In this document: positions 44,331 to 52,917 of the stretch, piece by piece
Layout: every line of letters starts with the position of its first letter
Numbering within the stretch: position 1 is the first letter of the stretch
Assembly (NCBI GenBank): GCA_964476185.1
Contig: CAYYZO010000004.1
Span: 1 to 64,000 of the forward strand
Length of the DNA: 64,000 nt
Origin: DATNBU01 sp964476185
GTDB lineage: Bacteria; Desulfobacterota; Binatia; UBA1149; CAITLU01
Reading direction: 5' to 3'
Made by a program: the position numbers and the translations under genes
The notes under the pieces: generated by a model
The model's database searches: none
What the model saw: the letters and a program-made list of their open reading frames with translations, nothing else
What the model was told of the DNA's origin: nothing

Positions 44331-44346
44331 GCCTCCGGACGACAGG

Positions 44347-45618
44347 ATGACCCGAAGCGTGCTCGAACTCCTCGGATCGAGGGTCTCGCGGGAGACCTGC
44401 GTCTTCGTCTCCGCGTGGTCGCTCGTGCTCGGGGTATTGCTGGTCGCGTTCTCGTTCGCGACGGTCGACGAGCGCGTGACGAAGTTCGGCACGGCGCTGA
44501 TGCCGGACTTCGCGGACAAGTACGTCGCCGGCGTCCTGCTGAACGAGTACGGGCCCGACCGGCTCTACGACTTCGAACTGCAGGAGAAGCTGCGGCGGGC
44601 CGAGTTCCCCCGTTCGCCGGCCGGCGAGAGGCTGCCCTACGTGTACGCCCCGTGGTTCGCGTACCTGTGGCGGCCGTTCGCGATGCTGTCCTACGAGCAG
44701 GCGGGGCTCGTGTGGCTCGCGACCAGCGCCGCCCTCGCCCTGGCCGGCCTCGCGTGCCTCTGGCGCGCGTTCCCCGAGATCCTGCCGTCGGAACGCTGGC
44801 CGCTCGCCCTGCTCGTCCTGTCGTTCGAGCCGTTCCTGTTCGAGTGCTGGGCGAACGGCCAGTTCTCGTCGCTTCCGTTCCTGTGGCTGAGCGTGGCGTT
44901 GCTGCTGGAGCGCCGCGGGCGACCCGTGGCGGCCGGCGCGTTGCTCGCGCTGCTCACGTACAAACCGACGCAGCCGCCGCTGTTGTTCGCGCTCCTGCTC
45001 CTCGGTGCGCGATGGCGCACCCTGGCCGGCGTCGCGCTCGGCGGCGCCGGGCTGTTCGCCGTGAGCGCCGCGCTGTTCGGGCCTTCGATCGTCGTCGAGT
45101 ACCCCGAGCGGCTGCTCGAGTTCCGCCGGATGATCTCGGGCACGGCGCAGCTTCGCTTCTGGAAGTACACGGATCTGCAGACGGCGGCTCAGCTGCTCGG
45201 GCCGCCGTACTCGACGTTCGCGCTCGTCGCGGCCGCCCCCGTCGCGGGCTGGATGCTGGTTTCGCTGGTCCGCCTGTGGCGGCGCAGCACGGACGACTGG
45301 AGTCCGGCGACGCAGCATGCGTGGGCGGCGACCCTCGTGCTGCTGCCGGTGCTGAACCTCTACTTCGCGATCTACGACATGCTGCTCGCGATCCCGGGCG
45401 CGGTGCTCGCCGTGGCGATGCTTCGCCGCGCGCCCTTCGCGACCGTTGCAGCGCCGGCGCTGCCGCCGTCGTTCACCGGAGCGCTCGCGCTGGTCTGGCT
45501 CGCGGGGCTGTTCACGCCGGCGTTCGAGACGATCCGGGTGAACCTGATGACGCTGTCGCTGCTCGTGCTCGGCTGGAAGGTCGTGCGGCTTCGGCCGGCC
45601 CCTCCCGCTCCCCGGTGA
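44347..45618 (+). CDS. Polytopic membrane protein, GT87/DUF2029 type
   Basis: A 423-residue inner-membrane protein that starts 16 bp after the matB stop codon. About nine to ten helices lie between residues 20 and 410. Family traits of GT87 (DUF2029) polyprenol-phosphate mannosyltransferases are present: PDFADKYVAGVLLNEYGPDRLYD near residue 57, YVYAPWFAYLWRPFAML, WANGQFSSLPFLWL, and LTYKPTQPPLLFALLL. These enzymes move mannose to envelope lipids. The stop codon at 45616-45618 is followed at once by an open, very acidic reading frame in another phase (see 45619-45733). Confidence 0.7.
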   Translation: MTRSVLELLGSRVSRETCVFVSAWSLVLGVLLVAFSFATVDERVTKFGTALMPDFADKYVAGVLLNEYGPDRLYDFELQEKLRRAEFPRSPAGERLPYVYAPWFAYLWRPFAMLSYEQAGLVWLATSAALALAGLACLWRAFPEILPSERWPLALLVLSFEPFLFECWANGQFSSLPFLWLSVALLLERRGRPVAAGALLALLTYKPTQPPLLFALLLLGARWRTLAGVALGGAGLFAVSAALFGPSIVVEYPERLLEFRRMISGTAQLRFWKYTDLQTAAQLLGPPYSTFALVAAAPVAGWMLVSLVRLWRRSTDDWSPATQHAWAATLVLLPVLNLYFAIYDMLLAIPGAVLAVAMLRRAPFATVAAPALPPSFTGALALVWLAGLFTPAFETIRVNLMTLSLLVLGWKVVRLRPAPPAPR

Positions 45619-45733
45619 GACGTCGACGACCCTCGACGAGGACGAAGACGAGGGGAACAGCTCGACGAGCACGACGCTCGACGACGCGAACGACGACGAC
45701 CAGGGCGAAGACGGCGACTCGAACTCCGACTGA
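45619..45733 (+). other. Out-of-frame acidic coding-like tail after the GT87-type gene
   Basis: In the frame one base downstream of the GT87-type gene the DNA is open from 45551 to a TGA at 45731-45733. From 45614 on it encodes a Ser/Thr/Asp/Glu-only tail (GETSTTLDEDEDEGNSS, then STSTTLDDANDDDQ and so on). There is no start codon in this frame and no ribosome site. The composition and G/C-ending codons look coded rather than random. It may be a frameshifted C-terminus, a decayed gene end, or chance repeats of TCGACGA. Confidence 0.35.
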
Positions 45734-45744
45734 AGGTGTCCGTG

Positions 45745-45806
45745 CGCAGCGTCGAACCGGGATCGGTCCGACGCTGCGGCGCCCGGCGCGCTCGCGCACC
45801 GGGCGC
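45745..45806. terminator. Two tandem hairpins between convergent genes
   Basis: CGCAGCGTCG (45745-45754) pairs perfectly with CGACGCTGCG (45769-45778), and immediately after, GCGCCCGG (45779-45786) pairs with CCGGGCGC (45799-45806). They lie just before the porin stop codon at 45818 (leftward) and after the rightward reading frames. They are probable bidirectional terminators without a T run. Confidence 0.45.
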
Positions 45807-45817
45807 ACCGCGCACCG

Positions 45818-47308
45818 TCAGTAGTTCCACTGCAGCTGGATGCCGATTCGCGAGGCATCCTCGAAATCCTGGTACGTGGCCGTCGAGGTGTTCGTGCGAA
45901 CGGGCGTGTACGTGTACGCCGCGAGCAGCTCGAGCTCGGGCCACGGCGACCACTCCACTCCAATGTCGTACTCGTTCACGTTCGCGTTGGGCGCGTTGCG
46001 TGCGAACTTGCGACCGCCGTCAAAGTACTGCCAGCGGACGAACGGGAACATCGTCCCCCAGGCCGAGTCGTACTTGTACATCAGCTGCAGGTAGCCGCCG
46101 TGCAGGAAGCCCGGCCGGATGCTGGTGAAGTCGTCGGTCAGCTCCGGCCCTTCCCCGAAGTTCCACGCGGCCTCCAGGCCGAACGGCTGCGGATACACCG
46201 CAATGGATCCGCCGAGGCGCCGGTCGCGAATGCCGGACGGCAACGAGGTCGGCGTGACGTCGACGTTGTTGATCTTGACCGTGCCGGTGCGCGGGACGAA
46301 GTTGCCCCAATAGCCTTCGATGCTCGGCTCGACGATCTGGCCGTTCGAGAACAGGAACGGATAGGAAGCGCGCGCGACCCAGTGGACGGACTCGTTCGCG
46401 TCGCTGCGGTTGAGTCCCTGGCCGCTGTAGGCGCCGAACGCGAATACGCCGTAGTCGCCCGAACCCTTGAGCCCCTGCTTGACGAGGTCGCGGAAGCGCT
46501 CGCGGATCTGCTTCGGCGCCCAGTAGAAGAACACGCCGATGTCGCGCTCGCCTTCGACGGCGGAGTTGATCGCGTCGGGGCGCTCCATCGGGATTCGGTT
46601 CTGGCTCGACTGGAGGTTCACGAAGCCGAACGGCACCTTCGACTGGCCGACCCGGAAGCGGTACTCCTTGTCCTTGTCGATCGAGATGTCGGCATAGACG
46701 TCGCGAAGCTGCACCGAGAAATCGCCGTCCGTCGGCGTCGCGTTCAGGTCGGGCTGAACGTAGACGGCAAGGTGGTCGCTGACGTCGCCGGAGAGGATCA
46801 GGCGGGCACGACGGATGTAGAAGGTATTGTCGTCGCGTATGGACCGGTCGGTCGGGGAGAACCAGTCGGCGGTTCCGCTCTTGTCGAGCAGGAAGTTGTA
46901 GCGAAACTGCGTGTAGCCGCGCAGCGACAGCTTTTCGTACCACTTGCCCTTCAGGGCCTTGCCGATGGCCGCGGTCATGGCCGAATCGGAGTCCGTCGAA
47001 GCGGTGGAGACGGCCGGCTCGGGCGTCGCGGGGGCCGTTCCGGTCGCCGGGGGGGCCGCGGCGGCGGTTGCCGGCGGGGCCGCCGTCGCGGCCGGCTGTG
47101 CGTCGGGCGCCGGCTTGGCCGGTTTTTCGTCGACCCGTTCGAAGGTCCCGAGCTTCGTCCGCCCGGGGCCTGGCTGGGTGTAGACCTGCCCCGTCGCCTG
47201 ATCGACATAGAGATCGATGGTTTGCGCGAACGCGGGTTCCGCCGCGAGCACCGACCCGACCAGTGCGGCAAGAACAACGGCCCGCATCCGTCTCCCGATT
47301 TCCGTCAT
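45818..47308 (-). CDS. Outer-membrane porin of the OprO/OprP family
   Basis: A 496-residue beta-barrel. A signal peptide ends at AFAQ (about residue 29). A linker follows: residues about 60-105 are Ala/Pro/Thr-rich (AATAAPPATAAAAPPATG). The barrel part starts at WYEKLSLRGYTQFRYNFLL and shows alternating aromatic strands, the motif FYIRRARLILSGDVSDHL, and PFGFVNLQSSQN, which are characteristic of phosphate/pyrophosphate-selective porins O and P. It ends with the C-terminal aromatic QLQWNY needed for barrel assembly. Phosphate selectivity itself is inferred. Its upstream region has Pho-box-like repeats. Confidence 0.85.
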   Translation of the reverse strand: MTEIGRRMRAVVLAALVGSVLAAEPAFAQTIDLYVDQATGQVYTQPGPGRTKLGTFERVDEKPAKPAPDAQPAATAAPPATAAAAPPATGTAPATPEPAVSTASTDSDSAMTAAIGKALKGKWYEKLSLRGYTQFRYNFLLDKSGTADWFSPTDRSIRDDNTFYIRRARLILSGDVSDHLAVYVQPDLNATPTDGDFSVQLRDVYADISIDKDKEYRFRVGQSKVPFGFVNLQSSQNRIPMERPDAINSAVEGERDIGVFFYWAPKQIRERFRDLVKQGLKGSGDYGVFAFGAYSGQGLNRSDANESVHWVARASYPFLFSNGQIVEPSIEGYWGNFVPRTGTVKINNVDVTPTSLPSGIRDRRLGGSIAVYPQPFGLEAAWNFGEGPELTDDFTSIRPGFLHGGYLQLMYKYDSAWGTMFPFVRWQYFDGGRKFARNAPNANVNEYDIGVEWSPWPELELLAAYTYTPVRTNTSTATYQDFEDASRIGIQLQWNY

Positions 47309-47375
47309 GATTGGCCCCTTTCCGTGATCCGCTGTCGTCGGTCCCCAGGAGGCCGGACGCGGTGAATTCCTAACA

Positions 47376-47404
47376 CTGTTATGTTCCCGTTAGGATTCCG
47401 TTAG
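47376..47404 (-). promoter_or_regulatory. Three 11-bp-spaced heptamers upstream of the porin gene, Pho-box-like
   Basis: On the + strand CTGTTAT (47376-47382), CCGTTAG (47387-47393) and CCGTTAG (47398-47404) are separated by 4-base spacers, giving an exact 11-bp period. That is the geometry of PhoB/OmpR-type tandem sites (consensus CTGTCAT plus 4 bases). They lie about 70-95 bp upstream of the porin start at 47308. Read toward the porin the units are CTAACGG, so orientation is opposite to a textbook Pho box; they face the membrane gene at 47507. Confidence 0.5.
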
Positions 47405-47506
47405 GCCCGAGCGCCCCAGCTCGGGATTTCGATTTCTCCGTGGCGCCTCCCGTCGGCACCGTCAGCGCGCGACGAAGCCTCGCGGCGGGGTTATGTTCCC
47501 GGCACC

Positions 47507-48424
47507 GTGCTGCTCGACCCTCCGCGCAACGCCGACCTGTACGTCTCGCGCATGCCCATGCGCCCGGCCCGGATCGCCCTTCCGGTCGGCGGCGGCGTCC
47601 TCGTCGCGGGGACGGCGATGGTCTGGGCCTGGTCGACGGGGCTGGTCGGCGACAGCCGGGAGATGCCGGGCTGGATCCTGGCCTGGACGGGGCTGCTGTT
47701 CGCCGCCGCCGGCCTGGTCGTCCTGGTTCGGGCCGGCAGCCACGTGCTCCGGCAACGCGACGGGCGCCGGCGTGCGGCCCCGTTCGGCGGCCATCGGTGG
47801 AGGAGGCGCGTCCTTCTCGACGACTCCCGTCTTGCGCTGGCACAGAAACTTACGGCCGTGGCATTGCTCGGCGGCCTCCTGCTGCCGATGAACCTGGCCG
47901 TCGTGAACCTGCGCGACCTGGTCGACGGGCACGAGATCCTGAAGTGGTATCGCTGGCTGCCGTTGATCGTCGTCGGCCTGTTCGACCTGGCCTTGATGGC
48001 GGCGGCGTTCGCGCTGCTCCGCCAGCTGCTGCAGGCGATCCTCTACGGACGCTGTCGTCTGGTCCTGAACGAGGGGCCGCCGGTGCGTCCCGGCGGGGTG
48101 CTGGCTGGTCGCCTCGAACTGCCGGGCAGCGCCGCGGGGGCCCGACACTGTGACGTCGTCCTTCGTTGCGTTCGCGAATCTCAGCAGCGTCGAGGGGGCA
48201 CGGACGACGTCGAGCACCGGGCCGAGTTGCTGTTCGAATCGAGGGAACGGCTCGCCGTCGGCCCTTCGGGCCTGGCCGAACTTCGCCTGCCCGTTCCCGT
48301 TGAAGCGCCCACGACCGATTTCGAGTCGGTGCGCGTCTGTTACTGGGAACTGGTCGTCTCGATACCGCTCGAACCGGTGAGTTTCGAGGCCGTGTTCCTC
48401 GTGCCGGTCCACGCGACCCCGTAG
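47507..48424 (+). CDS. Membrane protein with C-terminal beta domain (DUF3592-like)
   Basis: A 305-residue protein from a GTG at 47507; an internal ATG at about 47552 is the alternative start, removing 15 residues. Helices are at about 22-42, 52-75, 118-140 and 150-175. The C-terminal 115 residues are soluble and Arg-rich, with a final motif YWELVVSIPLEPVSFEAVFLVPV reminiscent of DUF3592 proteins of unknown function. Enzymatic residues are not evident. It is divergent from the porin and faces the tandem repeats. Confidence 0.55.
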   Translation: MLLDPPRNADLYVSRMPMRPARIALPVGGGVLVAGTAMVWAWSTGLVGDSREMPGWILAWTGLLFAAAGLVVLVRAGSHVLRQRDGRRRAAPFGGHRWRRRVLLDDSRLALAQKLTAVALLGGLLLPMNLAVVNLRDLVDGHEILKWYRWLPLIVVGLFDLALMAAAFALLRQLLQAILYGRCRLVLNEGPPVRPGGVLAGRLELPGSAAGARHCDVVLRCVRESQQRRGGTDDVEHRAELLFESRERLAVGPSGLAELRLPVPVEAPTTDFESVRVCYWELVVSIPLEPVSFEAVFLVPVHATP

Positions 48425-48512
48425 GGACGCCGGACGACGCGACGCCCGCTCCGGTTCGCGGAGCGAGGAAGGCTCCTCGCCCCGCCTTCCTGCTCCCCGG
48501 GGTTCGTCCTTC

Positions 48513-49184
48513 TCAGCTCGCGTAGGCGTATTCGCCGCCGCGTTCGAGCGCGCGGCGATACGCCGGCCGCGCGTGGATGCGCTCGAGGAACGCGATTAGC
48601 CGCGGCCGGCTAGCATCGAGTCCCGCGCGCGTGGCCGCTGCTTCCAGTGGAAAGCTCATCTGGACGTCGGCGGCCGTCATCTCCTCGCCGGCGAACCAGG
48701 TGCTCCTGGCGAGCTCGCCCTCCATGTAGTCGAGGTGCTTCTTCAACTGCGGTTCGATGAAGGACGTCATCGCGGCCGCGACGATCTTCCTCAGGATCGG
48801 CCGCACGAAGAACGGCACCGGCGCCTGCTCCATGCGCGTGAACACGAGCTTGAGCAGCAGCGGCGGCATCGCGGAGCCTTCCGCGTAGTGCAGCCAGTAG
48901 GTGTAGCGAAGGCGCTCGGGGGTGCCGGGCGGCGGGATCAGGCGGCCGCCGCCGTACGTGTCGACGAGGTACTCCACGATCGCGCCGGACTCGGCGATCG
49001 TCCGGTCCCCGTCGGTGACGACGGGCGACTTGCCGAGCGGATGCACTTTCGCGAGCTCCGGCGGGGCGAGCATCGTCTCCGGGTTGCGTTCGTAGCGCTT
49101 CACCTCGTAGGGGAGTTCGAGTTCCTCGAGGAGCCACAGGACGCGCTGCGAGCGCGAGTTGTTCAGGTGATGGACGGTGATCAC
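48513..49184 (-). CDS. Glutathione S-transferase
   Basis: A 223-residue cytosolic enzyme. The GTG start at 49184 follows AGGAGG by about 10 bases and gives the canonical N-terminus VITVHHLNNSRSQRVLWLLEELELPYEVK. A longer version from 49241 overlaps the upstream gene's end and lacks such a site. The thioredoxin-like domain (1-80) includes HPLGKSPVVTD and ESGAIVEYL for glutathione contact, with Ser10 as a likely catalytic residue. The helical C-terminal domain has WFAGEEMTAADVQMSFPL. It conjugates glutathione to electrophiles; substrate unknown. Confidence 0.9.
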   Translation of the reverse strand: MITVHHLNNSRSQRVLWLLEELELPYEVKRYERNPETMLAPPELAKVHPLGKSPVVTDGDRTIAESGAIVEYLVDTYGGGRLIPPPGTPERLRYTYWLHYAEGSAMPPLLLKLVFTRMEQAPVPFFVRPILRKIVAAAMTSFIEPQLKKHLDYMEGELARSTWFAGEEMTAADVQMSFPLEAAATRAGLDASRPRLIAFLERIHARPAYRRALERGGEYAYAS

Positions 49185-49233
49185 GGGGTCGAACCTCCTC
49201 GGAGTTGGCGAACGATCGATCGTCGTGGCGACT

Positions 49234-50577
49234 TCAAGCACGTTCCTCCTGCAGAATCGCCGTCTCCCGGTAGCCGCGGCTTGCGATGGCGAAAAGGACG
49301 GCGGCCGCCGTCATGAGTCCGGCGAACAGCAGGTAGTAGGCGGTTTCGCTGATGCGCGACGTCCCGTCGGGATCCTGGATCAGCGCGTTGACGGCCGACG
49401 TGAGCAGGTTCCCGGCCGTGATCGACAGGAAATAGAGCGACATCACGAACGATTTCAGGGTCCTCGGCGCCTGCGTGTACGAGAACTCGAGGCACGTGAT
49501 CGACACCAGCACCTCGGCCGACGTGATGAGCAGGTACGCGAGCAGCTGCCAGCCGATCGATGGCGTTCCGCCCGCGGCGATCACGGACTCGGCCCAAGCC
49601 GGGATCAGGAACGCCGGCACGGTCAGGAACAGCCCGCAGGCGATCTTGCCGCGCGAGGTCACCGTGGTCCGCCGTGCCGCCGCCGGATAGATCACGGACG
49701 TGAAGAGCGGCACGAGCGCGAGGATCAGCAGCGGGTTGACGGCCTGGACCTGCGCGGGAAGCCACTCGACGCCGAGGAAGTGGCGGTTCATGCGGTCGGC
49801 CTGCTGCACCCAGGCCGACGCGGTCTGGTCGTAGAGCGACCAGAACACGGCGACGAACACGTAGATTCGAGCGAGGCGGGCGAGGCTCGCGCGGTTGGCC
49901 GGCTCGCGCAGCTCGGCGAGGATCCCCGCGCCGGCGGCCGGGACGTGCACGAAGCGGCGGCGTCCGAGCCAGAACACCCACGTCGCGAGCAGCATCAGCG
50001 CGCCGGGCACCCCGAACGCGACGCGCGGTCCCGCGTGGTCGAGCAGCCACGGCGTCAACAGGCTGGACGCGAAGGCGCCGAGGTTGATCGCGAGGTAGAA
50101 CCAACCGAACACCTTCGAGAGCAGGTGCGCGCTGCCGGCCCCGAACTGGTCGCCCACGTGCGCGGACACGCACGGCTTGATGCCGCCGGAACCGATCGCG
50201 ATCAGGGCGAGGCCCGTCACGAGCCCTGCGCGCGTGTCGTCGATCGCCAGCGCGAGGTGGCCGGCGCAGTACACCGCCGAAAGCGCGAGGATGGTGCGGT
50301 ACTTCCCGAGGACGACGTCGGACAGGAGCGCCCCGAACAGCGGCGTGAAATAGACGGCCGCCGCGAAGACGTGGAACCATTCGCGCGCCTCGGCGTCCGT
50401 CATCGGCGCCGGCGCGCCGGTCGCGTCGAGCAGGTGCCTGGTCATGAACACGACGAGGATCGCGCGCATGCCGTAGTAGCTGAAGCGCTCGGCGGCCTCG
50501 TTGGCGACGATGTACGGGATGCCGCCCGGCATCTCCGGCCCGGGAGCCGGTGCGGTGCGATACGGGCTGTTCGGCAT
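49234..50577 (-). CDS. POT-family proton-dependent oligopeptide transporter
   Basis: A 447-residue inner-membrane symporter. The start at 50577 gives the peptide MPNSPYRTAP and the first conserved block ANEAAERFSYYGMRAILVVFM, the ExxERFxYYG motif of proton-coupled peptide transport. Twelve or so helices follow, with GSGGIKPCVSAHVGDQF and GWFYLAINLGAF (the PTR2 signatures). It is one of the standard di/tripeptide importers. The start lies only 86 bp from the divergent luciferase-like gene, in a region with a partial repeat of that gene's first codons. Confidence 0.9.
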   Translation of the reverse strand: MPNSPYRTAPAPGPEMPGGIPYIVANEAAERFSYYGMRAILVVFMTRHLLDATGAPAPMTDAEAREWFHVFAAAVYFTPLFGALLSDVVLGKYRTILALSAVYCAGHLALAIDDTRAGLVTGLALIAIGSGGIKPCVSAHVGDQFGAGSAHLLSKVFGWFYLAINLGAFASSLLTPWLLDHAGPRVAFGVPGALMLLATWVFWLGRRRFVHVPAAGAGILAELREPANRASLARLARIYVFVAVFWSLYDQTASAWVQQADRMNRHFLGVEWLPAQVQAVNPLLILALVPLFTSVIYPAAARRTTVTSRGKIACGLFLTVPAFLIPAWAESVIAAGGTPSIGWQLLAYLLITSAEVLVSITCLEFSYTQAPRTLKSFVMSLYFLSITAGNLLTSAVNALIQDPDGTSRISETAYYLLFAGLMTAAAVLFAIASRGYRETAILQEERA

Positions 50578-50662
50578 CGGCGCCGAGCCTACCAGACCGC
50601 CTCGGGCGGGGCGATGCGCGGGCTGGTTGACAGGGCTTGCTTGCAACGGATACGGCCGCGGC

Positions 50663-51514
50663 ATGCGCTTCGGCCTGTTCGGCATCAATTTCGGCGCGTG
50701 CGCGGATCCGCAGACGGCAGTCGCCGTCGCGCGGGCAGCCGAGCACGCAGGGTTCGAGTCGCTGTGGACCGGAGAGCACGTCGTGCTTCCGGACCCGCAG
50801 GTCCCGCCGTCACCGGTGCCGGCCTCGATCCCGTTCCTCGATCCTGTCGTCGCGCTCACGGCGATCTCGCAACACACGACGCGCGTGCTGCTGGGCACCG
50901 GCATCATCATCCTTCCGCAGCGCAATCCGCTCGTGCTCGCGAAGGAACTGGCCAGCCTCGACGTCCTTTCGGCAGGGCGGCTCGTCTTCGGCGTCGGCGT
51001 CGGCTACCTCGAGCCCGAGTTTCGTGCGCTCGGCATCCCGTTCGAGGACAAGGGCGCACGGACGATGGACTACCTCCGCGCGATGCGCGCGATCTGGTGT
51101 CAGGAGAAGCCGTCGTACGACGGTCGCTTCGTGAGCTTCTCGGGCGTCGATGCGCATCCGCGGCCGCTCCAGCGTCCGCACCCGCCGATCGTGTTCGGCG
51201 GGCACACGCCGCCGGCGTTTCGGCGAGCGGTCGAGACGGCGTCGGGCTGGTACGGGTTCGCGCAGGACGTCGACTCGACGGCGGCGTGTCTCGAGGGACT
51301 TCGCGCCGCGGGGCTTCGCGTGCAGCGGCCGTCGGATCTCGACCGCCTCGAGATCTCCGTGACGCCCCCGGCCGGACTGCCGGATGCGGCGACCGTCGCC
51401 CGCTACGCCGATCTCGGTGTCGACCGGCTGGTCCTGATGCCGCGCGCGTCCACTCGCGACGAACTCCTGCGCTTCGTGGACGAAGCGGCCGCGAAGCTGA
51501 TCCAGGCGACCTGA
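50663..51514 (+). CDS. Luciferase-like monooxygenase family oxidoreductase (F420-type)
   Basis: A 283-residue TIM-barrel protein of the LLM class. The N-terminus MRFGLFGINFGACADPQTAVAVARAAEHAGFESLWTGEHVV (given in part), HTTRVLLGTGIIILPQRNPLVLAKELASLD, and GVGVGYLEPEFRALG are typical of F420-dependent or FMN-dependent enzymes. PRPLQRPHPPIVFGG is the cofactor-contact stretch. Substrate is unknown. No F420 biosynthesis gene is in the window. A clear terminator follows. Confidence 0.85.
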   Translation: MRFGLFGINFGACADPQTAVAVARAAEHAGFESLWTGEHVVLPDPQVPPSPVPASIPFLDPVVALTAISQHTTRVLLGTGIIILPQRNPLVLAKELASLDVLSAGRLVFGVGVGYLEPEFRALGIPFEDKGARTMDYLRAMRAIWCQEKPSYDGRFVSFSGVDAHPRPLQRPHPPIVFGGHTPPAFRRAVETASGWYGFAQDVDSTAACLEGLRAAGLRVQRPSDLDRLEISVTPPAGLPDAATVARYADLGVDRLVLMPRASTRDELLRFVDEAAAKLIQAT

Positions 51515-51558
51515 ACGAACCGGAGCGCCGGCGTCCGCCGTGCAGCCGTCCGCAAAAA

Positions 51559-51589
51559 GAAAGGGCGAAGCCGAACGCTTCGCCCTTTC
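51559..51589 (+). terminator. Rho-independent terminator after the luciferase-like gene
   Basis: GAAAGGGCGAAGC (51559-51571) is perfectly paired with GCTTCGCCCTTTC (51577-51589) around a CGAAC loop. It is followed by CCTTTCTGGTTTT; the opposite side has AAAAA, so it may serve both strands. It lies 45 bp after the stop codon at 51514. Confidence 0.75.
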
Positions 51590-51666
51590 CCTTTCTGGTT
51601 TTCGCTGAGTGCGCGCGGGCTCCGCGTCCGCGCGAGTCGAGGCGACTGCCCGCCCGGTCCGGACCG

Positions 51667-52011
51667 TCAGTACCGGTAACCGTACGGGTACGGCCGGACG
51701 ATGGGGGCCGGGTAGCCGTACACGACGGGGGGCGCGACGACGGGGGCCGGGTAATAGACCGGACCCGGGTAGTAGTAGACGGGCGGCCCGGCGACGGCGT
51801 TCGCGATGGCCGCGGCGCCGAACAGCGCGCCGGTCACGCCGAGCGCGACGGCCCAGCCGTTGTTGTCGTAGTAGCGGGGGCCCCCGTAGTACCCGTGCTG
51901 GTTGCCCCCGTAGTAGCCGCCGTGCCGGCCCCCGGCTTCCGCCGCCGAGGCGCCGAGCGTCAGGGCCAGGGCCGTTGCCGCGAAGATCGTGGTCGTCGTC
52001 TTGAGCTTCAT
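51667..52011 (-). CDS. Small secreted Gly/Tyr/Pro-rich protein
   Basis: A 114-residue protein from the ATG at 52011 with a signal peptide (KLKTTTTIFAATALALTLGA, cleaved near AEAGG). Residues about 27-55 are Gly/Tyr/His-rich (GGRHGGYYGGNQHGYYGGP), then one hydrophobic segment (about 52-74), then a tail of PVYYYPGPVYYPAPVV-like Tyr/Pro/Val repeats. Such sequences occur in small envelope or matrix proteins; no enzyme family is recognised. The repeats make this hard to classify. The start was chosen because the signal peptide begins there. Confidence 0.6.
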   Translation of the reverse strand: MKLKTTTTIFAATALALTLGASAAEAGGRHGGYYGGNQHGYYGGPRYYDNNGWAVALGVTGALFGAAAIANAVAGPPVYYYPGPVYYPAPVVAPPVVYGYPAPIVRPYPYGYRY

Positions 52012-52222
52012 CTTGGCCTCGCTCCCTTTCGGTCCGGATCGTGTCGGGACGCCCGTCGCCCCGCGGACTATCGACGGCCCGAACGTACGCTTCTTCACCC
52101 CTGCGTCCAAGAGAGTTTCGATTTCTTCCAGGCAGGACCCGCGGACGGCGCCATCCCCCGACCCGTTCGGGTGGCTGGAGCGAATCGTGGGGCCCGTTCC
52201 GCGGGCTCCGGGCGAGAGCGCG

Positions 52223-52849
52223 TCAGGCGCCCTCGAAGAAATCCACGTGCCCGGTCGAGAGGTCGTATTCGGCCCCGACCACGATGAGGCCGCTCGACTC
52301 GATCAGTTGCTCGAGCAGCGGCGACCCGTGTCGCAGGTGGTGGACGGTCGCGCGCACGTTCGCGCGGCAGGCCTCGCGCAACAGCGCTTCGTGGTCGTCG
52401 GCGAGCGCCGTTCCCATCAGAGGCTCGACCGCGGGTCGCACGGAGTCGACGATGAAGCGCAGGTTGGCGGACTGCGGCGGCGGACGCCCCTCGAGTTCCT
52501 CGACCGTCGCGCGGATCGCCCCGCATTGCGTGTGGCCGAGCACGACGACGAGGCTGGAGCCGAACAGCGACGCCGCGAACTCGACGCTGCCGACCTGCGA
52601 CGGCGCGACGATGTTGCCGGCCACGCGGATCACGAACAGGTCCCCGAGCCCCTGGTCGAAGACGACCTCGGCCGGGACGCGCGAATCCGAGCAGCCGAGG
52701 ATGATCGCCATCGGAGACTGCCCGGCCGACAACTCGGCCCGCCGCGTGTAGCTGAGCAGGGAGTCGAGGCTGCGGACGTTCGAAACGTAGCGCTGGTTGC
52801 CTTCGCGCAGGCGCTGCAGGACTTCCGTGGCGGGCAGGGTGTTCGACAT
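52223..52849 (-). CDS. Beta-class carbonic anhydrase
   Basis: A 208-residue enzyme that interconverts CO2 and bicarbonate. Zinc ligands and the catalytic dyad are visible: GCSDSRVPAE with Cys53, Asp55 and Arg57, and LGHTQCGAIRA with His106 and Cys109. The intervening VIRVAGNIVAPSQVGSVEFA is typical. Length and motif order match the beta class. It could work alongside the DabAB CO2-capturing complex coded at 6372-10547, although the two loci are 42 kb apart. Confidence 0.95.
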   Translation of the reverse strand: MSNTLPATEVLQRLREGNQRYVSNVRSLDSLLSYTRRAELSAGQSPMAIILGCSDSRVPAEVVFDQGLGDLFVIRVAGNIVAPSQVGSVEFAASLFGSSLVVVLGHTQCGAIRATVEELEGRPPPQSANLRFIVDSVRPAVEPLMGTALADDHEALLREACRANVRATVHHLRHGSPLLEQLIESSGLIVVGAEYDLSTGHVDFFEGA

Positions 52850-52917
52850 GGATGGACTGCTTAGCAGAGCGCGCGCGGCGATCCCAAGCCGGCAGGTTCG
52901 GGCTCCCGGCCGCCGGT

